Assembly (NCBI GenBank): GCA_004335635.1
Contig: QAXH01005754.1
Span: 59,023-82,358, forward strand
Reading direction: 5' to 3'
DNA: 23,336 nt
Source: Chloromonas sp. AAM2
Taxonomy: Eukaryota > Chlorophyta > Chlorophyceae > Chlamydomonadales > Chlamydomonadaceae
In this document: positions 1 through 10,800 of the stretch, piece by piece
Numbering within the stretch: the first letter of the stretch is position 1
Layout: each line of letters begins with the position of its first letter
Notes under the pieces: model-generated
What the model saw: only the letters and a program-made list of their open reading frames with translations
The model's database searches: none
What the model was told of the DNA's origin: nothing
Program-made: the position numbers and the translations under genes

Positions 1-242
1 CGCCGAACCCCTGCTCGCACCAGGTCTGCCCTTGAGCCGCCGAACCCCTGCTCGCACCAGGTCTGCCCTTGAGCTGCCGAACCCCTGCTCGCACCAGGTC
101 TGCCCTTGAGCTGCCGAACCCCTGCTCGCACCAGGTCTGCCCTTGAGCTGCCGAACCCCTGCTCGCACCAGGTCTGCCCTTGAGCTGCCGAACCCCTGCT
201 CGCACCAGGTCTGCCCTTGAGCTGCCGAACCCCTGCTTGCAG
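1..242. repeat. 37-bp minisatellite forming the 3' part of the intron before exon 1
   Basis: About six and a half head-to-tail copies of a 37-bp unit (core CCGAACCCCTGCTCGCACC) run from the window edge to about 236. The first two copies have CCGCCG where later ones have CTGCCG. 37 is not a multiple of three, so the array cannot code in one frame. The last copy is degenerate (CCCCTGCTTGCAG) and supplies the acceptor of exon 1. The array continues beyond the left edge. Confidence 0.95.
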
Positions 243-1815
243 GCGCCGACAGCTCGAAACCATTACACTGTCACTTCCACCACCCTCGTGTTCAACGGCA
301 GCTATTTCAACAGCACCACCTTCTCTCGCCAGGCCGCAGCCATGCTCTTCTACGGTACGTGCTCATCACACTGCCAGCATTATTACATTATCACACACTT
401 TGTCGTTTAAGCGTATATCTCAATTTGATGGTTGTGTGGCCTCGAGTACGATGCCTACAGATTTGCGTGCATAGGATGCCAAGGCCACCACATGCGCACA
501 CTGCCAGCATCACTGATGGAACATGCATGACTTGACCCACCAGCAAGGAACTCTCAATCAATCACAAACGTTTGTGTGAGCTCAACTGCTGCAGGTGGCA
601 TTTACAGCTCCGGAGGCCCTGCAACACGAATTTCGGGTGGGTAACTGTTTGACTGTATGATGACTGATTTGGCTGGTCCGCAGGCGCCAAGCTTACTGTG
701 AGCAGGCTCTTTACCATGCTACTTTAAAGAATGCGCTGTACGCACATAGTTATGAGGCTTGCCTACTCAGCGCTTTGCCTCTCCAAGTGCGTTTCCATCC
801 AGACGTTGCCGTGAAGACTGAGGCTTGCCGCTGCCCTTGTGTGTGTTCAGACTCAACCGACGCCTCGAGCACATTGCGCTCCGCACTGCAAAGCTGTGAC
901 ACGACGGGCGCACTGAGCACCACCTTTGTGACATCACTGGCGAGCTGCGCCTGGACCAAGATCAGCGCCAGCAGCAGTGGCAGTGCCCCTGCCGCTGGGC
1001 GCCGTTTAAGTGCCACTCACATCAACGCCAATGATGACGATGCTGATGCACGCCTGGATTGGGCACCTCGAGACCTAAGAAGAGGTCTACAGTCATCTTC
1101 TCCTTCCTCTTCGGCCACCAATAATGCCACGACCACGTACATGAACGAACCGATTGTGGCGGTGTACCAGGATGCCAGCGGGGCACTGCTGCAGAGTCGC
1201 AGAGAAGGTGTGCACAAGCCTGTTGCCGGTTCTGTTTCTTTGGCAAAGACAGTGGGACACATGCACTGCTGGACGCATGCACTCTTTACACAGTGCTATG
1301 CAGTTTCGGCTAGGCTGATGTAAGACAGCGGCATTCAGGGCGTGATGCTGTGGCGTGGAAGTTGCAGTGAAATTGTGCACTTGCCGAATGATCTCAGAGT
1401 GTCTGCTGTTCTTTGTAGAGCAATACTGTTAAGCCATAACGACAAATGCTCCGGCCTGTTTGCTGTGTAGGGCCTGCGTTTCTGTTCGCGACCGCTCGCA
1501 ATCTGACTGGCGGCAGCTGGCACTCTCCCGGCCCGCGCTCGGGTGCAGCTGCTTGCACAAACACGAGAGGCGAAACGTTACTGATGGGCGGGCTCACCTA
1601 TGCCAACAGCAATACAGCAGACGTCGTTGACGGCAGCACCCCAGCGCCCAGCTCGGATTTGCACGTCATGAAGCTCCTGGTGGGCGGCGACAGTGTGGGG
1701 GCGCTGAGCGTGCCCACATGCCACTCGTCAAACGCCTCGCAGTGCGTGCCGCTGTCAGACGCGGCGCGCACTGTGTCAGCCCTGCCCCTTCAGGCTCCCA
1801 TACTTGACGCCACAG
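243..1815 (+). CDS. Exons 1-4: N-terminal Kelch-type beta-propeller blades (residues 1-285)
   Basis: Exons are 243-354, 595-636, 851-1207 and 1471-1815, joined in phase 1 each time. Exon 1 is entered in phase 0 after a TTGCAG acceptor. The join of exons 1 and 2 gives FYGGIYSSGG, a Kelch double-glycine strand. Exon 4 carries a textbook blade: GSWHSPGPRSGAAAC, then TLLMGG, then DLHVMKL, that is the PxPRxGH-like turn, the hydrophobic GG strand and the D-[LV]-[WH]-x-[LMF] strand of Kelch and galactose-oxidase propellers. Exon 3 is low in aromatic residues, Ser/Ala/Asp-rich, and includes basic elements AGRRLSA and DLRRGLQ; it is probably a loop inserted between blades. Several N-glycosylation sequons (NGS, NST, NAT) agree with an extracellular position. 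Earlier blades and the signal peptide should lie upstream. An alternative start for exon 3 at 684 is also open but has a weaker coding look. Confidence 0.82.
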
Positions 1816-4800
1816 GTAATTCGATTGGCTTCACGAGCTGATGAGCCATGAATTTGACGCTGGATGTTCTAGTCCTCGTCTCCCCAGCTTGTTTACCCTT
1901 GTACAGCAATGCGCAGTCTCGCCTTGACCTTCTGGGGGTTTTGAGTTGATGTTCGCCTGACCTCGCCACCAAAGGATGTGGTGCAAGCTACACACAATCA
2001 TCCCGCTTTGTACCCAGGGCGAATCCTCCATGCCTTGTTGTCGCAGTGTGCATCCTCTCAGCACCCTTCTGCAAATCAGCACAGACCTGTTGTCTGGGAG
2101 TGTTGCTGGCAATGCTGTTGCCTGTATCACACATGCAGCATGCCGTGTACCAGCGGCTTGTGATTCCCTAGACGATCAAGGCGGTGTCCGCTGGCAACAT
2201 GCTTTGCGATGATTGTGTTACTTAGCCAGAAACCAAACCTCCAGCTGGCTGCTTTACCAGGCGTTGTGCATTGTGGCCTTGCCCTGCATTCTGCTGCAGC
2301 TGCCCAACCAGCCTCCACCACAGACTACTGCTGTGGCGGGGGTGGGCCCCAGAGCTACACCATGACTGTCATCTACAGCCTGTCAAACTCAGCGGCGGCA
2401 GCACAGGTGAGCGTTCACTCTCAGGTTACATCAGCCAAGCCGAAACCGCACAGTATCTGGTCAGGTTTGTCGACCACACATGTGGCATGGCGTATACAGG
2501 GCGCGCTGAGGCCTGCAGTCCAGAACAGTCACAATTGGTTTCGGGCCCTCAGTTGGCCAGTTTAGCTTGTGGCTTGCATGTACTTCACCAGACGGGATCA
2601 CCAGATATGTGCTGGAGGACTCTCCTGTGTTGCGCAGGGTTTCCAGCTCATCAACTGGACCCACTCCACCACGGCCTTCAAGTCCACAGAGGCAGCCTGT
2701 GAGTACGTTGTCATGTGCATTGCGTCCTGCCGCTGCCTGAGCCTGTGCTAGCGGCACACAGCAGCTCCTGCTTGCTTACGTAACAGCCAGATGATAAGCC
2801 AACTGTTGAATGGTGCAGCTAGCATGCATGACTTTGCCCAAACCACCTAACATAACGCAGCTGCTCATACAGCGGCCAAAAGTGTTGCGTGTGCATAACC
2901 TCAAGGGAAAAACGCGTGTGAAGTCATAAAGTTTGTCGGTGGTGTGACCGCAGACAATGGGTGGCGCCTGATGGGCGGCGGGACGAGCCAGTCACGGGTG
3001 GCATGGCAGACCAACATCACGCTCACAGACGGGCTCTACCAAGTGCGTGACTCATTGAACTGTAACTATCTGAAGGCGGGATGGATCATGGCTCGCGCTT
3101 AATGCCAATGATGTGCTGCTCAGGAATACCTGCCCAGCGTGGGTTGATCAGTTCCTGAAGCGCGTTAATGCAATCATAGCAGTGCTGGTGGGTTCAGTCA
3201 AAGGGAATGCAATCACACGTTGTGTTGGCGCATTCAAGCACAGCTTGACGTGCGCCTCTGCCTCGGTGTGTTGCGCTTCATCACTTGACACGGCCCTTGC
3301 TGCGCAGCTGGTGCTGACCTCAGAGACCGGCAACGGGTGGCTGGACAGCCAGGACAAGGACGGGGGCTGCTGCAGCCCCGACAGCCCTGGCTCCGACACC
3401 AGCTGCTGTCCCCAGATCACAATTACTGCAAACAACTGCGGCAGGCAGAGCGTGCTGCCGTCCACTGTATGGGGTAAGGGCTTAGGGTTGCAGCCACAGG
3501 GTTACCACAGGGTTAGTGTATTGCTGTACTTGAAGGTGTGATGCAAACAAGCACACTGGACACACCTGCATGTCGTCTGATTGGTTCTTAGGTTCAGTTA
3601 CTGAACGCTTCGTACCTTTGGCCTTACTTGCAGTGGAGGACGGCAGCCAGGACCCAAGTGTCTTCACTTACCAGAAGCGCTTTGGCTTCCGGCTGTGCGG
3701 TGGCGGGGCCTCACCCCCAGTGGGCGCTGCCAAGCAGTACCTGCAGTACCCCCTGGAGCAGCGCGGCCTGTACCTGCAGTCACACGAAGTGCTGGTCCAT
3801 GCAGCAAGTGGGGTGCCCACACCCAGGCTCAGGTGGGGTGGGATGCACTCCCTGCACTGCCACTGTCTGCTGGTGGTGACGTGGCCGCAGGTGGCTTGCA
3901 GTTGTGCACAACCTGCACTGGCTACAGAGGATGCATAGGGACACTTGCATTTGGATACTTCACCTGTTACATCGCCTGCTCGCAATCCTGTAGCATTTGT
4001 GCAGGGAAAAGGCATTGTGATGATTCACTACAGCCTCTAAGTTGGGTTTGGGTTACTATGGCCTTGCCCAGTTTGAATATTGAGCCGACTAATCATCTCT
4101 GTGCGTCCCACTGCTTGCTTCAGGCATGCCATCACGTACGTCTATGACGACCTGATAAAGGATACGTTCGGGTCCGAGGGTGTGATCGCCATGTTCGGCG
4201 GCTCCAGGGACCGGACGGTGACGGATCCGTCCGAGCTCCTCAATGATCTCTGGTAGGTGACAAGCGACGGCATCCCTCAGGCGTATGTGCACATCCATGC
4301 TGTTCAACCCTCCTCTGTGACATGGACAGGAATACAGGAAGGGGCAATGCAGGCTGCAGGGCTCACTCAGACTCGGGAATTCACTCTACCATTTGCATGA
4401 CAAACTGCATGTATGTTGCTTGATGGTCGTTGTTAGGTGATCAGGGAGGGGAGTGCACGCGTGCTGTTTAGCATTGCTCCATGCTACGACAACAAGGGCT
4501 AAGTGCAGGCTCTGCATCAGGTGCATCTTTGGCCTGCATGTTGATCCAGGCTGCATATCAAACCAAACGCCTGTGGCAGAAAATCGCATCGCTTGTTTTT
4601 GCAGGGTGTTCTGCCTGACGAACCACACATGGGTGCGGCTCACCCCCCTGGGTACGGGCCCGTCGCCTCGCCAAGGCCATGCCATGACCAGCTATCAGTC
4701 CCTGGTCAGTGAACACAGCAGCACGGCAACACCGCAAACTTACCGGGCAGAATTGGCCATTCAATCTTGCTAGCAACCCTGTCCTGTGCATGATGCGGAT

Positions 4801-7800
4801 GTGCATGTAGCCTGGCTGAGCAGGCGCCAGCAGCGCATCCTTTTCAGTGATGCACACGCTAGTGTGACGCATGCCTTGCCATCGTGTCCAAGGGTCCGTC
4901 AACATTGTTGATGTGCATGAGCAGGTAGTGATTTCAGGCGGCGAGTACTACAACACCTTGTCAGCCACATGGTACGTGTCAATGAGTTGATAGGAGTTGA
5001 CTGCTTCTGTGCTGCTCACTTCAAGGAGCCCCTTTATAAGTGCAGTCATAGCAATCACCACCCAAGTCTTGGCGTGTCCAGTTTATGCAGTTTCCCTCAG
5101 AATGCTGGACAAAGCAGATCTCACACCCCATGCAGGCCCAGGCACCTCTCAGGCGATCATCAGCCACATGCTGCGTGCCAAGACGCGCTTCACCTAGCAC
5201 GAGTTTTTGTTCAGGTGCATGGCTCGACATCAACGGCAAACTGCCACGACGCACAGATGACCACAACCCTGACTGCCGCACCCACTGGTCCTGTTGTCCT
5301 TGCAGGCAGACGGACAGCACCGTGTACAGTGTGGACCTGAGCCTTGGGCTGCAGGCCATGCAGGTCAGTCAGAGGGGCATCCGCCACTGCTCTTGATGCG
5401 TAGGGCGCTGCTGCAGGCGCACCGGAACCAACTGCTCTCGCCCATGAACCTGACAAGCTTGCCCTCTGTATGTGCGTGTGTGCGCAGTGGCGCGCAGTCA
5501 CAGGTGGCGCGGGCAACCTGCTGAACAGCAGCACCCAGACGCCCGCCGCCACCTCCATGCTCACCATGTCCTCCACGTCGCAGTTCTGGGTGCAGCTGCC
5601 CACGGTAAGCGAGGGATTGATGGCAGGCGGATCACAGAGGCTCAGGACAGCTGATCAAAGGCCCGTGATGATCTCACTCTCTCTGCCACTTCCAACAATC
5701 TCATTATCACTTCTAATGCTCTCATCACCACTACCAAGTTGTCAAGGCCTCAACAGGCAGTTACGAGCAATTAGTTGGTTGTCAATGCCTCAACAGGCAG
5801 TCAAGAGGCAGCGAACATAACAGTTGACTGGGGTTCAATGGACGGGTTCAGCACTTACTGTTGGCTGGCTGTTCGCTGCACCAGGCGTCACATCAGCCTA
5901 GCTGGAACCGCATGACACTGTGTGAAGGTTGCTCCCGGTGACAAGGTTGTGCACAGGGCTCGTACCATTATGTTGTCAGAAGGATATCCTGAGTGTACTG
6001 CCACATGCTGTGTCCTGGTTCATTTCGCGCAGGACCTGTACTTCGTGCCCATCACCAATCGCATCACGATGGGCAGCTCTGGTTACGTTCAGAATAACAC
6101 ACTGTCAGGCATCGACCTATCCCGTATACTCGGAACCATCTTTGACGGTACGTGTGCGCCCCTCAGCATGTGCACGCGAACAAACTCGGGCCTGAGTTGA
6201 GCACATATCTTCACTGGACTTGAGATGAGTCTTCCTCTTGGAAATGTCGGTTGCTGACTGTCTCTACAGTAAGAAAGCAACTGCTTTGACTGTGACAGTG
6301 AAGGCACTGCTGCTGTGTGATCAACGGTGGAGGGTCACGGTTCTGTGGCCGCCCTCCCTGTCTCTGCCTGCTGAAGATCACGCGCCTGTCTCGCTGACGT
6401 TAAGATGGAGGGTCGCCGTCATGTTGCCGCCCTCCCTGTCTCTGCCTGCTGAAGATGACACGCCTGTCTCCCTGTCTCGCTGACGTGAGCTTGTGCACCT
6501 GTCGCGCCCGTGCTCCCCCCAGGCGACACGGTCATCCTGGATAACGTACACACCATCCTCATCAGTGAGGGCCTGGCGCTGACCACCAGCTCAGGCGTGT
6601 TCATCCAGGTGAACCCCGCGGGCAGCGGGCAGGGCAGACAACGCGAGTGTCGGGTGTACAAGCCAGCACAGTCTGCGTTACATCAGCCTAGCCGAAACCG
6701 TAAAGCACTGTGTAAAGGGGACCCAGACAGCCCACCTGTCCTACACATCCACCGGTTTATGCTGTAACAGAATGATTGGCCGGTCCCCTCTAAGCACATT
6801 CGCATCCCGCCTGGACTCGTGCGTAGCTGTTGGCTGCAGTTGACATGCTTGCATCTTTGTTTTTACGGTCTTTCTGCTTGTAACATTTTCAGAACCATTC
6901 TGAGTTGATCATTATCTTAGGTGGAGGGTGTGCCTGGTGGTGTGCCGCAGGGCAACACTTACACCATTGCCATCCCTCTAGCCCCACCGGACTCGAGCAC
7001 CACCAGCCCGTCGCTCCACATCAGCACCAACACCACAACTGGAGGCAACCAGCCAACCAACGGAACCACAAGTGGCGGCATGCCAAGTAACGGCACAGCA
7101 GGCAATGCCGCTGGCCCCTCTCCTTCGGGTCGCCGCCGGCTGTACCATGTGGCAACAGACACCTGGCACACTGAGGACCAACACACGCACCCAGCAGCTG
7201 CAGACACCGCCGCTGATGCGTCGCTCAGCGGGGGCAGTTCCCGCAGTCTGCTGCAGGCCCCTGCTGCCCAGCAGTCCGTGGTGCTGGGGTCGGGTACACT
7301 GGGCGTGATGACCGCAGCCGTTGCCAGCCGGCTGCTGTCGCTGTACAAGGCTCTGTGGGGCAACGCCTTCACTGTCATTGACTGCCAGGGACTGACCGGC
7401 AGCACTGCATGGACGTTCACGTGAGTGCAGCACGTGTCGCACACACTGCTGGTGACCCTAAGGCACGTTTGGGTTATCTGGTGATTGTGAAAGACCGTTG
7501 TGAGGCGCTCGGCCATCACTCTTTCTCACTCCCTGCCACATTTCACGTACATAAACACCACGATGCCATTCAAAAAGAAAAAAGAAGTTTGCCAGTTCTG
7601 GGACAATTCCTGTGAATACCGCCAGGAGCCAGTGTTGGTGATGTGTATTGTAGGGCCAAGTTTTTTTCCCATGCTTTTTCAGGCTTGATCCGTCTGTGTA
7701 GTGCGGTTGTTTGGTAGCCTGAAGCAGTCTGTCTGACCACGCTGGTAGCTTGCAATGAACCGCAATACCGAAACAGCTCACTAGGCTGGATGTGTGTGCT

Positions 7801-10800
7801 ACCGAATGCTGAACACACATGATACTTGCAGTCAACACAGAGCTGCTGCGGGCCTGCATTCTGCGCACTTGCGCGAGAGCTGGGCGCAGCACATGTTCAC
7901 ACCTCCATGCAAAAATGGCTAACTTGCCGCTGATGGATTGACAAAGTAGCGTGCTGTTGTTTTTTCCAATGTTCCTGACGTGCTATCTGCTGTGCAAATG
8001 TGCATTACATCATCAGCTTGCTAAGTGTTTTGCCCTTCCGCAATTGCAGTGCCGGCACCACCACCATGACCAACTTGGTTGTGATGAACTGCGCTAACAC
8101 GTCGATTGTGGCAACGGGCAGTGCAAACGTCAAGATCTCAAACTGCATATTCTACAATAACACAGGTGATGCGTGCAACAGCAAACCACTTTGCCTGCAT
8201 GACATACAAGTGCAGAGCACACATGGCGGGAGGGACTCCAACCCGTCCAACGTACCAGTGAAGGGGATTGCAATACACCTGGATAGTAATGGTGGAGGAG
8301 GTACCTAGTTAGACCCAGACAGGCATAAATGTATGTTGTTTGTGCTTCTTTTCTGCTCGGCATGTGCTGGAGATATGCAACAGTATCTGCAGACATCCCG
8401 TCATGCCATCATGCTGTTCCAGGGGATGTTGGTGGAGCCATCCGGGTCGAGTCCGGCGCCACTTTGAACATCACCAACACCGTGTTCCTCAATAATACGG
8501 CGGTAAGGACGCATGCACTGCAGATGATGCTTCGCAGCGTGCTGTTCGCTGTGATTGAGCAGCTGCACTGGCAGCACTGGTGCACTGGCCACTGACAGCA
8601 ATCAGTGATTGCGGTGTATGTGCAGGTGTATGGGTCTGCAGTGGCGGTAGCAGCAGGCGGAACGGTCGCGCTCATGTCCTCTTCTACTTTCCACGGGAAC
8701 GGTCAAGGGTATGTGCATACTGGCTTGAAGTGAATGTGTCTCTTTCATTGGCTAGCGACTTCGCATTAGGTTGTGACACGTATGTCTGCATCTGAGCCTG
8801 CAGAGGGCCTGCAGATGCACACAGGGAACATTGTGTTGGTTGTGGTCAGAGTGAAGCAGCTAGTCTGCAAACCACGCATTGTTTGCTTGTAAACAGTCAG
8901 ATTCGAGATTTTCCCGTAAGGCCTCATATTTCCTTGCGTGAGGCCTCAACCCCTAGACTGATGTAAGACGTTGCAAGCCAGTTGCTGTATGATGATGGCT
9001 TGATGGCTGGGTGCAGGTCTGCTGCCAGGTACGGCGGCGCTGTCTACACGAGCAAGGGCTGCGTGCGGACCATCACTGCCTGCACCTTTGCCTACAACGG
9101 TGTGACCGGCGTGAACAGGTCATCAAACATCATCTCGGTGAGAAATGCCGCCAACAGTTTAATGATCACCCATGCCAGGCGCACAGTGCACTGCATTACA
9201 TGAGGGGGGCCACTCCAAACCACCCAACCTACAAGTCAAGGGGACTGGGGACACCTGGATAGTAATGGTGGTGGAAACCCCTCGAGGTACTATCCTGTCC
9301 ACAAACCTCGTTAGTCCCAAAATGCTTGACAGGTCACAGGCGTTGACAGGTCACAGGCGTTGACAACAAGTACATTGGTTGCATGTGTGTTGCCAGCCTT
9401 CACATTCCAGCGCAGCACAGCTGCATGCACGAACAAGACAGCCATCTGTGCAGCGCACGCATCAAGCATGATCCCTTTATTCATTCCATGCAGGGAGGCG
9501 GCATTTACATCGACAGCCCGTCCTGTGCACCAATCCTTGACACCAGCTACTTGACAGGCAATGCAGTTCTACAGAACGGCGCCGGGGTGTACCTCACCAA
9601 CATCAACAGTGGATACGACTCGGAGATCGTGAGCTGCACGTTTGTGTCGAATGTGGTGAGCGGGCAGGCCTGAGGCGCACGACTCAGAGAGTGATACTTG
9701 AAGCAGAGACGCCTGCAAGCAGGGGAAGAAGCAATGTTATCAGCACGAGTCGATGCATGCAGCAAGTAGCCGGTAATGTTGACATGCCAGTCAAGGGCAG
9801 AGCACAACCACCATAGCCTGAATGGCTGCATCAGTCTACCAAACATGGTTCACAGAAAAGCAAATGGCAGAACCAGGTGGTAGGCACTTTTATTTTATAT
9901 GAGAGGAACCAATGCAGCAAACTCAAGTATGAGCGCCATGCCCATGGTCACGTGCAGGCCGGCAGCACAGGCGCCGCCCCCTCTACATCCGCCTCCTCTG
10001 CCGGGGGTGGACTGTACATGAAAACAGTTTACGGGTGAGCTATGGGCGCTGCTGATGTAAGACCAAGAGCAAGTCTCAGGATGAGAACACTGCTGCTTGG
10101 GTTATTTGCGTTTAGGCCAGTGCTTAGCACACTGAGTGCATGAGCACATACAATTGGCAGACCATGACAGCACTGCTGTGTGTGTGACGCAGGAGTGTGG
10201 CAATCTACAACACCACATGGACTACCAATTACGCCCGCATGTGAGGCGCCTGGCTGGTGCACAGTCCAGTGGTCCAGGCCTGGTCTGAAACTGACGATGA
10301 TGCGCTGGGCCACTGCGTTGTGTTGAGCAGTCAGCAGTGCGCACTGGCTGCTGATCGTGTCGTCCATCGCCCTGCCTCCAATACATGTGTTTTGTGCACG
10401 GGGCTTCACCACGTGTGCTCAGAAGCGAGGGTCACGCCTGCTTGAGGTCGTGTGTGCGCAGGAAGGGGGGCGGCGTGTGGGCCTCCATGGTGTCCTCCAT
10501 CACCGGGCTCAACCTCACCTTCGACAGCAACACCGCTTCCCTGTATGAGGTGCGGGAATGCACTGTGACTTACATCAGCCTAGCTGGAACCGCATAGCAC
10601 TGTGTAAAGGGGATTTCAGAGAGTCCACCTGCTGTTTATGTCTTTCGATGAGATTCAGAAGGCGTTTAATGCAGTGCACGCGGCTGTGATGCATTGCAGA
10701 GTGTTGCAAACAGGGCTTCACAACACGTGGCCCCTATAGCCTTTGCTGAGCTCCAAGCGCATGGCAGCTGCTCTCACTTGTACGTGCTCTCCCTAACCCA

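Noticed and set aside
1..240. Regular 37-bp repeats suggestive of a CRISPR array
   Set aside because: The copies are head to tail without spacers, and the setting is a eukaryotic intron. It is a minisatellite.
684..850. Extension of exon 3 upstream to the acceptor CCGCAG at 683
   Set aside because: It is open in the right frame if exon 2 ends at 640, but the sequence lacks the Kelch or loop character of its neighbours, and TGTGTGTTCAG at 850 is a stronger acceptor. I keep it as an alternative only.
6959..7519. Minus-strand open frames of 154-186 codons opposite exon 17
   Set aside because: They are antisense shadows of the Thr/Gly/Asn-rich coding region, caused by its codon bias.
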